NCBI GenBank assembly: GCA_947476745.1
Contig: CANJRG010000004.1
Coordinates: forward strand, 124,001 to 188,000
Direction: 5' to 3'
DNA: 64,000 nt
From: Acidimicrobiia bacterium
GTDB lineage: Bacteria > Actinomycetota > Acidimicrobiia > Acidimicrobiales > CAIXPF01
Below are positions 16,164-25,481 of this stretch, one piece after another. The position numbers and the translations under genes were made by a program. Under the pieces are notes generated by a model. The model was not told the origin of the DNA, made no database searches, and worked only from the letters and a program-made list of their open reading frames with translations. Position 1 is the first letter of the stretch, and the number at the start of each line of letters is the position of its first letter.

Positions 16164-16814
16164 TCAGGCCCCGCCGGGCCCGGGGCGCAAGCCGTCGAGC
16201 ATCACCGCGGCCATGTCGGCAGCGATCTTCTCGGGGTTGCCTTTGTCGGCGTGATACCACTCCACCGACCAGTTGAGGGCCCCCATGATGGCCATCCGCA
16301 CGATCGACAGATCGACGTCGTCACGCAGATCGCCGGCATCACGGGCATCGGTCAGCATGCCGCGCCATAGGTCGCCGTAGGCCCGCTGACCGACCAGCAG
16401 CCGCTCGCGGATGTCGGGCGGGACCTGGCCGATCATCTTGATCGAGGCTGAGTTGGCGTCGGTGCTCGACAGCACGGCCAGCAGATGGGCCTCGACCGCC
16501 GTGCGCAGCCGCTGCATCGGGGTGGCCTCGGGGCCCAGCGCGGCGAGCTGTTGACGCACCTGCTCCTCGGTGCGCAACTGGCCCGCCCACATCACGGCCT
16601 CCACCAGCGCCTCCCGGGAGACGAAGTGGTAGTAGAGGCTGCCCGCCTGCAGGTTGGCCTCGGCCGCGATGTCGGTCAGGCGCGAGCCGACGAACCCCCG
16701 GGCGCGGAACACCTTCGCGGCGGCGTCGAGGATTCGCCGCCGGGTCAACTCCGCCTTGGTGTGGCCTCGGTCCACCGCCGGATCGTCCCACGCGCCGTGT
16801 GCAAGCTCGCTCAT
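16164..16814 (-). CDS. TetR family transcriptional regulator
   Basis: 216 residues. The DNA-binding domain reads RRRILDAAAKVFRARGFVGSRLTDIAAEANLQAGSLYYHFVSREALVEAVM, shown here only as a family match; the SLYYHF turn is typical of TetR. The C-terminal ligand domain has no diagnostic motif. It is convergent with nothing and upstream (in its own direction) of the amidohydrolase gene at 14900-16036 with a 127-base gap, which it may control; the fused hydantoinase gene on the other side is divergent and is another candidate target. Confidence 0.87.
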   Translation of the reverse strand: MSELAHGAWDDPAVDRGHTKAELTRRRILDAAAKVFRARGFVGSRLTDIAAEANLQAGSLYYHFVSREALVEAVMWAGQLRTEEQVRQQLAALGPEATPMQRLRTAVEAHLLAVLSSTDANSASIKMIGQVPPDIRERLLVGQRAYGDLWRGMLTDARDAGDLRDDVDLSIVRMAIMGALNWSVEWYHADKGNPEKIAADMAAVMLDGLRPGPGGA

Positions 16815-17213
16815 CGAAACCCGTAGTCGCCGGGGACTGCGGCGCGCACACCCGCGAGGGCGGCGAACATCAGGATTGGGGAGCCTGCCACGGCCGCCGA
16901 CTGTAGCGGCGCGAGCGGTTGGTATCGGGGACGCGGCGGGCGCGTGGCCGCCGCATTGCAGGCCCGGGGAGGACCAGGTGCGGCACGGTGCCCACGACGG
17001 TGGGCGGCGCGGCGAAGGGCCGGCGCAGGCCGTCGTTCATGCGGTGGGTCGCCCCTCCACGTCAACGGCGTGCGCCGGCCACCGGACGCCGATCGGACCA
17101 GGCGCAGCGAATGCACCCGCCGGCTGACGTCCGGAGAGCGACGGACACTATTCGATCGGCTCCGGTGATACCCACCGCCGATGCGCCCCGACGCTCGCCG
17201 TTAGCAGGCGGCC
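16815..17213. other. Gene-free stretch between divergent TetR and hyuAB
   Basis: About 400 bases. I see no reading frame with convincing composition and no clear palindrome. It must hold the promoters of the two divergent genes; a TAGCAG six bases before the hyuAB ATG is a weak -10 candidate. Confidence 0.55.
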
Positions 17214-20200
17214 ATGCCGACACCGGCCGAACCCGCTACCCCACCGCAGGCCCCGTGGCGTATCGGGATGGACGTCGGGGGAACGTTCACCGACCTCGTC
17301 CTCGCCGACAGGTCAGGCGCCACCTGGGTCTCGAAGGTGCCCTCGGTGCCGCAGGACCCCAGCCAGGGCGTGCTCCACGCCATCGACCGGCTCGCCGCGG
17401 ACCTCGGCACCTCGACCGGCGACGTCCTCACCCGATGCAGCCTGTTCGTCCACGGCTCCACCGTGGCTACCAACACCCTGCTCGAGGGCAAAGGAGCCAA
17501 GGTCGGCCTGCTCACCACCGAGGGCTTCTGCGACGCCCTCGAGATCCGTCGCGGCCTGCGCGAGGAGCAGTGGGACCACCGGGCGCCCTACGCCCCGGTC
17601 ATGGTGGTTCGCTATCTGCGCCTGCCCGTCGCCGGCCGGATCGACGCCGACGGCAGCGAGTCCGCTCCACCGTGCCTGGACGACGTCGCCGCGGCCGCGG
17701 CCACCTTCGCCGCAGAAGGCGTCGAAGCCGTCGCCGTGGCGCTGTTCAACAGCTTCCTCGACGACCACCACGAGCAGGCCGTGGTGGCCGAGCTGACGCG
17801 GCTCGGGGCGAGCGAGCGGATCTCCGCCTCCGCCACTGTCGCCCCGGTCATGGGCGAATACGAACGAACCTCCACCGCCGTGGTGAACGCGGCCCTGGCC
17901 CGCGCATCGTGACCTACCTCCGCCTGCTCGACGAGCAGCTGCGCCGACGGGGTCTGGCCCGCTCGGTGCTCCTGGTGCAGTCCAACGGCGGCGGGGCCTC
18001 CATCGAGCAGCTCGCGGCGCGCCCGGTGAACCTGCTGCTGTCGGGCCCTGCGGCCGGGGTCGGCGCCCTGAACCTGTACCGCGCCGCCGCAGGCACCGAC
18101 GACCTGATCTCGATGGAGATCGGCGGCACCTCCTGCGACGTGCTGCTGATGTCCGCCGCCACGGTCGGCACCAGGGACGAGCTGTACATCGGCGGCTACC
18201 ACGTGGCCACCCCCTCGATCGACATCCACACCATCGGTGCCGGTGGCGGCACCATCGCCGGGGTCGATTCGGCCGGCATGCTCTTCGTCGGCCCCAAGGG
18301 CGCCGGCGCCGATCCCGGTCCGGCCTGCTACGGCCACGGCGGTACCGAGCCCACCGTCACCGACGCCCAGCTCGTGCTCGGGTGCCTCCGACCGGGCACC
18401 TACGCCGGCGGCGCGCTCACCCTCGACCTCGACGCCGCTCGCGATGTCATCGTCAACCGGGTCGCCATACCTCTTGGTATTGACGTGGAAACCGCGGCCG
18501 CGGGCATCATCGCCCTCGTCGAGCAGTACCTGTTGCACGCCGTCGAGTAGCTCTCCATCGAACGCGGCCACTCCCCTCGCCGCTTCACGTTGGTCGCCGC
18601 CGGCGGCGCCGGGCCGATGCACGGTGCGACGGTCGGCCGGGCCCTCGGCTGCCGCCGGGTCTACGTGCCTCGCCAGGCCGGGGCGTTCTGCGCTCTGGGC
18701 ATGCTGCACGCCGACATCCGCCAGGACTTTCAACGGTTCCTGCTCGGCGGCCTCGACACCATCGACGCCGACGAGGTCGACGCGGTCCTCGACGGACTGC
18801 ACCCGCAGGCGACCGCGGCGTTGGCCGCCGAAGGCGTCGGCGAGCAAGACGCCGTCTTCGACCGCTCGCTCGACCTGCGCTACGCCGGACAGCTGTCCTC
18901 GATCCGGGTCACCCTCGGCGGTGACCGCTTCGAACGCGGTGAGGCCCGGACCCACTTCAAGAGCGAGTACGAGCGCCTCTACGGGCACCTGCAACCCAAC
19001 GGAACCATCACCATCACCTCCGCCCGGGTGACCGGCCGGGCCTCGACCGGTCCCCTGCAGCCCACCGCCCCCATCGGCAGCGTCACCGCCCCGACCCCGA
19101 TCGAGACCCGCAAGGTGTTCCACGGCCCATCGGGATGGCTCGACACCCCGGTCTACCGCGGCCTCGACCTCGGACCGGGCGAGGCGGTGGCCGGCCCCGC
19201 CGTCATCGAGGAGGTCACCACCACGGTGCTGGTCGGCGCCGACGACCGCCTCACCGTCGACGACGGTGGCAACTTCGTGATCGACCTGCACGAGCGGGCA
19301 TCCGCGCACACCACCGCCGAAGCGCCGGCAGCGGCGGCGGCGGCTACGTCGTCCGTAACCGGACGCGACCCGATCGTGCTGGCCCTCATGCAGCACCGGC
19401 TCGACCAGATCTCCCGGCACGTGGGCTGGGTCATGACCCGGACCGCGTCGAGCCCGATCTTCTCCCAGTCCCACGACTTCAGCTGTTTCGTGGCCGCACC
19501 CGACGGCACGCTGGTGGCCAACGCCGACGGCATCCCCATCCACACCGGCGGCGGCGGCTTCGCCGTACGGGCGCTGCTGCGGGCCTACGAAGGCCGCATC
19601 AACCCGGGTGACGTGTTCCTGCTGTCGGACCCCTACGTCGCCGGCGGAAACCACCTCCCGGACTGGGTCATCACCCGACCGGCGTTCGCCACCGATGCCG
19701 ACGGCACGACCCGGCTGGCCGGGTTCTGCTGCAACCGGGCCCACCAGTCCGACATCGGCGGCGGCCTGGCCGGCACCTACAACCCCGAGGCCACCGAGAT
19801 CTGGCAGGAGGGCATCCGGCTGCCGGTGATGAAGCTGACCGACCGCGGTGAGCTGCGCGACGACCTGTGGCAGCTTCTGCTGATCAACTCGCGCACCGCA
19901 GACCTGCTCGACGGCGACCTGCGGGCCATGCTCGGCTCCACCCAGATCGGCCTCGAACGGGTCGAGTCCCTGGTGTCCGAGCTCGGACTCGACCCCTACC
20001 TCGGCTACCCGGGCGGCATCTGCGACCACGCCGACCGGCGCTTCCGCGAGGCGATCGCGGCCCTGCCCGACGGCCGCTACGAAGCGGTCGAACGCAGTGA
20101 CAACGACTGCTTCGGGCCGGCCGACGTCCACGTCGACGTGGCGGTGACCGTGGCCGGCGACCAGCTCACGGTGGACTTCACCGGCACCTGCGACCAGATC

Positions 20201-21127
20201 CGCGGGTTCAAGAACTCCTCGCTGGCCAACACCTACTCCGCGGTGTACGTGGGCCTGTCGTCGTTCTTCGACCCGGACCTGCCCCGCAATGAGGGCGCCC
20301 ACCGCGCGGTCGAGATCGTGGCCCCCGAAGGATCGGTCCTCAACGCCCGCCCACCGGCCCCCATGACGATGAACACCGTGTTCGTGGCCTGGGAGATCGT
20401 GCACGCGGTCTGGGAGATCGTGCACGCGGTCTGGACGGCCCTGGCCCAGGCCGACCCGCAACGGGCCTGCGCCGGCTGGGGCAAGACGATGCACGGCCAC
20501 GTCGCCGGCACCCGGCCCGACGGCCGTACCTGGGTCATGTACCAATGGCACGCGATGGGGACCGGCGGGGCCACCTCGAACCGTGACGGGTTTCCGCAGA
20601 TCGGCCACCTCATCTCGCTCGGCGGCCTCGACCTGCCGAACCTCGAGTTCCACGAGCAGCTCTACCCGGTGCACTACCGGCGTTGGGAGCTGCGCTGCGA
20701 CGCCGCCGGGGCCGGCGAACGGCGCGGCGGCACCGGGGTCCACTACGAGGCGGACATCACCGCCGCGGCGATCTGGTCCTTCCGTGCCGAGGGCATGGAC
20801 ACCCCGACCGACTACGGCGTGCTCGGCGGCCTCGACGGTGCAGCCGGGCAGGAATGGATCGTGCCCGCCGATACGGCACTCGACGGCGAGTCCTTCGTTC
20901 CCCCGAAGTACGGTGTTCGCCGCCTGGCCGGCCACGGCCGGATGATCGCCCTCACCCCGGGCGGCGGCGGCTGGGGCGACCCGCACCGACGCCCGCCCGA
21001 GGCGGTGCTGCGCGACGTGCGCGACGGCGTGGTCTCCGTCGACGCCGCCCGGCTGGTCTACGGCGTCGTGCCCGGCCCCGACGGTCGCCACGTCGACGAG
21101 GCCGCCACCGGCGCAGCGCGGGCTTGA
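17214..21127 (+). pseudogene. Fused HyuA-HyuB hydantoinase/5-oxoprolinase, broken by a frameshift and an amber stop
   Basis: The reconstructed protein would have about 1,304 residues, the length of one-chain ATP-dependent 5-oxoprolinases. HyuA starts GMDVGGTFTDLVLAD (ATPase fold) and has HGSTVATNTLLEGKGAKVGLLT; HyuB starts at DPIVLALMQHRLDQ with SPIFSQSHDFSC and LSDPYVAGGNHLPD. Two lesions occur. Near 17896-17900 one G seems missing: adding it turns NAALARAS-stop into NAALGPRIVTYLRLL and joins the frames. At 18548-18550 an in-frame TAG interrupts LLHAVE-stop-LSIERG, where the family has an unbroken helix. A 21-bp duplication (20390-20431) repeats WEIVHAV. Apart from these the frame is intact, so decay is recent, or the lesions are sequence errors. 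Reaction if intact: ATP-driven opening of 5-oxoproline or a hydantoin. Confidence 0.85.
20390..20431 (+). repeat. 21-bp perfect in-frame duplication inside the HyuB part
   Basis: Two adjacent copies of a 21-bp segment code for WEIVHAV twice. Related proteins, as I recall them, have one copy at this point, so this is probably a recent insertion of seven residues. Confidence 0.85.
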
Positions 21128-21132
21128 GACGC

Positions 21133-21165
21133 GACCGAGCCGGGGGCCATGCCCCCGGCTCGGTC
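21133..21165. terminator. Bidirectional terminator between convergent hyuAB and P450 genes
   Basis: A perfect 15-bp inverted repeat (arms GACCGAGCCGGGGGC and its complement) with a three-base CAT loop lies between the two converging genes. A poly-T tail is lacking, as is common in high-GC actinobacteria. Confidence 0.8.
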
Positions 21166-21204
21166 AGTCCGAGTCCGCCGGTTCGGCCGGGGACCGGCCC
21201 CGGA

Positions 21205-22509
21205 TCAGCGTCGGGCGACGTTCTGGTGGGAGATGGCCCCGACGTGCAGGTCGGTCATCCACTCGGCCTCGCCGACAGCGCACAGCTTGGACACCGTCTT
21301 GGTGCGGGCCAACTCGGCGAACACCGCCCGCAGCTCCCATCGGGCCAGGTTGGCCCCGAGGCAGAAGTGCGGCCCGTGGCCGAAGCCGACATGGTCGTTG
21401 GGCTCGCGGGTGACGTCGAAACGGTAGGGATCGGGGAATGCGGTCTCGTCGCGGTTGGCCGACGGGTACCACAGGCCGATGGTCTCTCCGGCCCGAATGG
21501 TGTGGCCGTGCACCTCGACGTCCTCGGTGGCGGTCCGGGCGAACTGGATGACCGGAGAGGTCCAGCGCACGACCTCCTCGACGGTGGTTTCCACCCGGTG
21601 CTGGTCGCCGTTCTCGAACGCCTCGATCTGGTCGGGGTGGTCCATCAGCGCCAGGATGCCGCGGGTGGTGGCATTACGGGTGGTCTCGTTGCCGGCGGAG
21701 ATGATCAACGTGAGATAGCCGTGCAGCTGCTGCTGGGTGAGCTTGTGGCCGTCGATCTCGGCGTTCACCAACAGGCTCGAGAGGTCGTCGCCCGGTTCGG
21801 CGCGCTTGTCGTCGATGAGGTCCTCGAGGAAGTTGAAGTACTCGATCCGCAGCCGCTTGCGCATGTCGTGGCGTGTCTCGCCGGGCAACGCCCAGGCCGT
21901 CGAATCGGTGTTGAACATCGAATCGGTCCAACGATGGATGTCGGACCAACGGTCGACCGACACGCCCATCATCGAACAGATCGTGGCCAGCGGCAGCTTG
22001 ACCGCGAGGTGCTCGACCAGGTCGATGCCATCGGAGCCGGCGTCGGCGAGGTCGTTCTCGAACTCCTGCACGAAACGCTGCGCCAGCGAGGCGAGCTCGA
22101 CGCCCATCCGCCGGCAACGGGCCGGGGTGAACTGGCGGGCCACCAGCATGCGGAACGCGGTGTGCCGCGGGGCGTCGAGGTAGACCATGTCGTCGACCTC
22201 GGCCGGGTCCCAGTCGTTGCGGTCGGCCTTCTTGCGGCGCGAGGCGTGCAGCAACGTGTCGTGCTCGGTCGAGGCGAGCCGCAGTCGGGGGCCGCCGTTG
22301 ATGAACCGGGTCGGGTCCGAGCCCAGGGCCCGCACGTCGGCGTAGCGGGTGATGGCCCAGAACGGCTCGATACCCGGCCGGTCGTACCAGTACACGGGGG
22401 CCTCGCGCCGCAGGCGGTCCCAGGCTTCCCACGGGTAGCCCTCGCTCAGGTAGCGATCGATCGAGTGGATGTCGATGCCATCGAGTTCCGCGGTGGCGGT
22501 GGCGCCCAT
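21205..22509 (-). CDS. Cytochrome P450
   Basis: 434 residues. I-helix oxygen-activation motif LIISAGNETTRN, ExxR motif in EEVVRW, and heme-binding loop FGHGPHFCLGANLARWE with the axial cysteine. Size and lack of a membrane anchor fit a soluble bacterial class I enzyme that needs ferredoxin and reductase, neither of which is nearby. The DAPRHTAFRMLVARQFTP segment resembles actinobacterial P450s acting on steroid or terpenoid-like compounds, but the substrate is not known. A GGGGGACAG ribosome site precedes the ATG. The gene diverges from a carboxylesterase. Confidence 0.93.
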   Translation of the reverse strand: MGATATAELDGIDIHSIDRYLSEGYPWEAWDRLRREAPVYWYDRPGIEPFWAITRYADVRALGSDPTRFINGGPRLRLASTEHDTLLHASRRKKADRNDWDPAEVDDMVYLDAPRHTAFRMLVARQFTPARCRRMGVELASLAQRFVQEFENDLADAGSDGIDLVEHLAVKLPLATICSMMGVSVDRWSDIHRWTDSMFNTDSTAWALPGETRHDMRKRLRIEYFNFLEDLIDDKRAEPGDDLSSLLVNAEIDGHKLTQQQLHGYLTLIISAGNETTRNATTRGILALMDHPDQIEAFENGDQHRVETTVEEVVRWTSPVIQFARTATEDVEVHGHTIRAGETIGLWYPSANRDETAFPDPYRFDVTREPNDHVGFGHGPHFCLGANLARWELRAVFAELARTKTVSKLCAVGEAEWMTDLHVGAISHQNVARR

Positions 22510-22569
22510 ACTGCTGTCCCCCTGTGGTCCGTTGTCGGCCCTTCATGGTAGCGGTGCCACGGCGAAGGG

Positions 22570-22611
22570 GACCTCCCCGGCAGGACCTCCCCGGCAGGAC
22601 CTCCCCGGTAG
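22570..22611. repeat. Three tandem copies of a 14-bp unit in the P450/esterase divergent promoter region
   Basis: GGACCTCCCCGGCA occurs at 22570, 22584 and, with one change, 22598. The last copy overlaps the presumed -10 box (TAGAGT, 22610-22615) of the esterase gene, so copy number could affect its promoter. Confidence 0.85.
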
Positions 22612-22615
22612 AGTC
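22610..22615 (+). promoter_or_regulatory. -10 box of a leaderless promoter (TAGAGT)
   Basis: TAGAGT ends five bases before the ATG of the carboxylesterase at 22621; there is no ribosome site. Confidence 0.55.
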
Positions 22616-22620
22616 CGCCC

Positions 22621-24114
22621 ATGACCGGACCCTCGCTGGCCACGACGTCCGTCGGAACGCTGCAGGGCGCGGCCCTCCGCGCCGACGTCACCGCGTTCCT
22701 CGGCATCCCCTACGCCGCCCCGCCCGTCGGCGCGCGGCGCTTCGCCCCGCCGGCCGCAGCCGAGCGTTGGGAAGGCGTCCGGCCGGCACAGCAGCACGGA
22801 CCGGCACCCCTCCAGGGTGCACCGGCCCCCGGCCGCTACCTGGCCGATCTGTCCTCGCCCCACCAGAGCGAGGACTGCCTGTACCTCTCGGTGTGGACCC
22901 CCACGGCCGACCGCGTCGCCGGGCTGCCGGTGATGGTGTGGTTCTACGGCGGGGCATTCGTGGCCGGCTCGACCCAGGTTCCCGCCTACGACGGCGCCCG
23001 TCTGGCCGCCCGCGGGGTGGTGGTGGTCACCGTGAACTACCGGCTCGGTGTGTTCGGCTGGCTGCGCGCCCCCGAGATCGGCGCCGACGGGAACCAGGGC
23101 CTCGCCGACCAAGCCGCGGCGCTGGCCTGGGTCCAGCGGGAGATCGGCGCCTTCGGCGGCGACCCCGGCAATGTCACGGTGTTCGGCGAATCAGCCGGAG
23201 CGGCGTCCATCGCCCTGCACCTCGCCGGCCACCGACCTGCGTCGGGCCCGGCGCCCTACCGGCGGGCGATCCTGCAGTCGGGCTCGTTCAACCTGGTGTC
23301 CTCGGTGGCGGAGGCCGAGCACACCGCCGGCCTGGTCCTCGGCCACCTCGGCGTGACGGCCAAGGCCCTGCGCGAGCTGCCGACCGCGGCCCTGGTCGCG
23401 GCCCAGGACGAGGCCACCCCCCGTTCGGGCGGCGTGTTCTACCGTCCCGTCGCCGACGGCGACCAGGTACCGCTCGACCCGGCGGCGTCCCTGGCCGACC
23501 ACGGCTCGCCGGTCCCGGTGCTGTGCGGCACCAACCGCCACGAGATGGGGTTCTTCTGGGGCCGGGAGGAGCGCTTCGACACCGTCGACGACGCCCTCCT
23601 CGCCACCGTCGTGGGTCGCTGGCACGACGATGCCGACGGGCTGATCGCGGCCTACCGCTCGGCCCGCGCCGCCCGTGGCGACACCACCGACAACCGCTCG
23701 GTGGCCGTCGCCATCGGCACCGACTGGACATTCCGTGCCGCGTCCATGGGCCTCGCCGGGTGGCAGGCCGCCCGGGCCGGGGCTCACGCCTACCGGCTCG
23801 ACTGGTGCAGCCCGCTCTACGACGGCCTCGTCGGCGCGGCCCACGTGCTCGACGTGCCCCTCGTCTTCGGCACCTACGACGAGGGCACCGTCACCGCCTT
23901 CACCGGCTTCGACCATCACCCCGAGGCCGTCGCCGCGGTCTCCGAGGAGATGGCCGTGGCCTGGGCCGCCTACGCCACCCACGGCGACCCCGGCTGGCCC
24001 GCCTACGACCTCGAACGCCGGACCACCCGCGTCTTCGGCGGCACGGCATCGACCGAGGACGACCCCGAGGGCGTCGAGCTGCGCCAGTGGGAACCCCGCT
24101 CGCTGCACCGCTGA
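22621..24114 (+). CDS. Type B carboxylesterase
   Basis: 497 residues with the alpha/beta-hydrolase fold. The nucleophile elbow is VTVFGESAGAASIALHL (catalytic Ser); EDCLYLSVWTP is the second type B signature; PVMVWFYGGAFVAGS holds the oxyanion hole. The acid and His of the triad are expected in GTNRHEMGF and VFGTYDEGT regions. It hydrolyses esters of small alcohols or acids. No signal peptide, so it is cytoplasmic. It diverges from the P450 and is followed 173 bases later by a Rieske oxygenase on the same strand. Confidence 0.9.
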   Translation: MTGPSLATTSVGTLQGAALRADVTAFLGIPYAAPPVGARRFAPPAAAERWEGVRPAQQHGPAPLQGAPAPGRYLADLSSPHQSEDCLYLSVWTPTADRVAGLPVMVWFYGGAFVAGSTQVPAYDGARLAARGVVVVTVNYRLGVFGWLRAPEIGADGNQGLADQAAALAWVQREIGAFGGDPGNVTVFGESAGAASIALHLAGHRPASGPAPYRRAILQSGSFNLVSSVAEAEHTAGLVLGHLGVTAKALRELPTAALVAAQDEATPRSGGVFYRPVADGDQVPLDPAASLADHGSPVPVLCGTNRHEMGFFWGREERFDTVDDALLATVVGRWHDDADGLIAAYRSARAARGDTTDNRSVAVAIGTDWTFRAASMGLAGWQAARAGAHAYRLDWCSPLYDGLVGAAHVLDVPLVFGTYDEGTVTAFTGFDHHPEAVAAVSEEMAVAWAAYATHGDPGWPAYDLERRTTRVFGGTASTEDDPEGVELRQWEPRSLHR

Positions 24115-24192
24115 GCCGACCGGACGGCCGCGTGGTGGCTGCACGCCACACGGCCGGCCACGCCGTCGCCGACCCACCGCCGTCCGCTCGCC

Positions 24193-24258
24193 GCCCCGTC
24201 ACCGACTGAGGGGCCGACAACCGCCGCCCCGTCACCGACTGAGGGGCCGACAACCGCC
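24193..24258. repeat. Perfect 33-bp tandem duplication between esterase and Rieske genes
   Basis: Two identical 33-bp units, 24193-24225 and 24226-24258, begin GCCCCGTCACCGACTGAGG. They end 18 bases before the -10 box of the next gene. Confidence 0.92.
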
Positions 24259-24275
24259 CATCGAGCCCACCGGGG

Positions 24276-24281
24276 TATCGT
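24276..24281 (+). promoter_or_regulatory. -10 box of a leaderless promoter (TATCGT)
   Basis: TATCGT ends six bases before the ATG at 24288, with no ribosome site. Confidence 0.6.
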
Positions 24282-24287
24282 CGGGTC

Positions 24288-25460
24288 ATGGACCGAGCGT
24301 CGCAGACCGCCGTCGCCACCCGTCTGGTGGAGCACTACCGTGCCGGCACCCAGGACCTGGCCCCGACGGAGATGGCCCAGCCGATCCGTCACTACCGCGA
24401 CCCCGCCTACACCGAGCGGGAACGAGAGCGGATGCTCCGGGTCATGCCCGTGGTGGCCGCCCACGGCAGCGAGCTGCCCGAGCCCGGCGATTTCGTCACC
24501 GACACCATCGTCGGCACCCCGGTGCTCGTCGTGCGCCAGCCCGACCGGGCGGTGAAGGCGTTCGTCAACATCTGCCGTCACCGTGGCACGCAGCTGGAAT
24601 GGGAGGCAAGCGGCAACCGGCGCCTGTTCAGCTGCGCCTATCACGCGTGGAGCTACGAGCGCGACGGGGCCCTGCGCACCATCCCCTCGCAGCAGGACGG
24701 CTTCCCCTGCACCGAGCGGGGCGAGTTCGGGCTGATCGAGCTACCCGCCGAGGAGCGTCACGGCATCGTGTGGGTGGTCCTCACCCCGGGGTCCGGTATC
24801 GACGTCGCCGCGCACCTCGGCGCCGAGCTCGACGCCGAGCTGACGAGCTGGGGCCTCGAGCACGCCGTCCAGGAGCGGATCGACCGCTTCGACAACAACT
24901 TCAACTGGAAGTTCACCATCGACGGATTCCTCGAGGGCTACCACCTGCGTTACCTGCACGCCAAGACCATCGGCGCGTACTTCGTGACCCCCGACCTGGC
25001 CCTGTTCGACCGGTGGGGCACGCACACCCGCATGACCCTCACCCGCAAGGCCTTCGAGGCGGTGGCCGACCGGGCGCCCGGCGAGATCGAGCTGCACACG
25101 GTGTCGATCCCGGTGTACGTGCTGTTCCCGGCCACGGTGCTCGTGTGGCAGAACGATCACTGGGAACTGTGGACGTCCTTCCCCGACCCCACCGACCACA
25201 CCCGCTCCATCGCCCGGGCCCGTCTGATGGCCCCCACCCCCGACAGCGTCGAGTCCGAGCGGGCACTGTGGGACAAGAACTGGCGGATCCTCATGGACAC
25301 CGTCGAGCAGGAGGACTGGCGTGCGGCGGCCTACACCCAGCGCGGCCTCGCGGCCGCACCGGCCGAGCTGGTCTTCGGACGCAACGAGCCCTGCCTGCAG
25401 CACTTCCACCGCACGATCGACCAGTTCTGCGGCGACCGACCCGACGCCGACCAGGGCTAG
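24288..25460 (+). CDS. Rieske 2Fe-2S oxygenase, alpha-type subunit (stand-alone)
   Basis: 390 residues. Rieske ligands are C96-x-H98 in NICRHRGTQ and C116-x2-H119 in FSCAYHAWSY; the catalytic domain has DGFLEGYHLRYLH with the two iron histidines. No beta-subunit gene follows, so it is probably an alpha3-type oxygenase or demethylase. The mononuclear site context NWKFTIDGFLEGYH is like that of aromatic-acid or quaternary-ammonium oxygenases. Electron partners are not in the window. It ends 21 bases before hrpA. Confidence 0.9.
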   Translation: MDRASQTAVATRLVEHYRAGTQDLAPTEMAQPIRHYRDPAYTERERERMLRVMPVVAAHGSELPEPGDFVTDTIVGTPVLVVRQPDRAVKAFVNICRHRGTQLEWEASGNRRLFSCAYHAWSYERDGALRTIPSQQDGFPCTERGEFGLIELPAEERHGIVWVVLTPGSGIDVAAHLGAELDAELTSWGLEHAVQERIDRFDNNFNWKFTIDGFLEGYHLRYLHAKTIGAYFVTPDLALFDRWGTHTRMTLTRKAFEAVADRAPGEIELHTVSIPVYVLFPATVLVWQNDHWELWTSFPDPTDHTRSIARARLMAPTPDSVESERALWDKNWRILMDTVEQEDWRAAAYTQRGLAAAPAELVFGRNEPCLQHFHRTIDQFCGDRPDADQG

Positions 25461-25481
25461 CGATCGGCCGGCTCAGCACCG

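Noticed and set aside
18548-18550. TAG in hyuAB read as pyrrolysine
   Set aside because: A frameshift also lies in the gene, the site is not catalytic, and pyrrolysine is not expected in this lineage.
17612-21091. A 1,159-codon frame antisense to hyuAB
   Set aside because: Low-complexity Val/Gly/Asp/Gln composition with no family motif; long antisense frames are common at this GC content.
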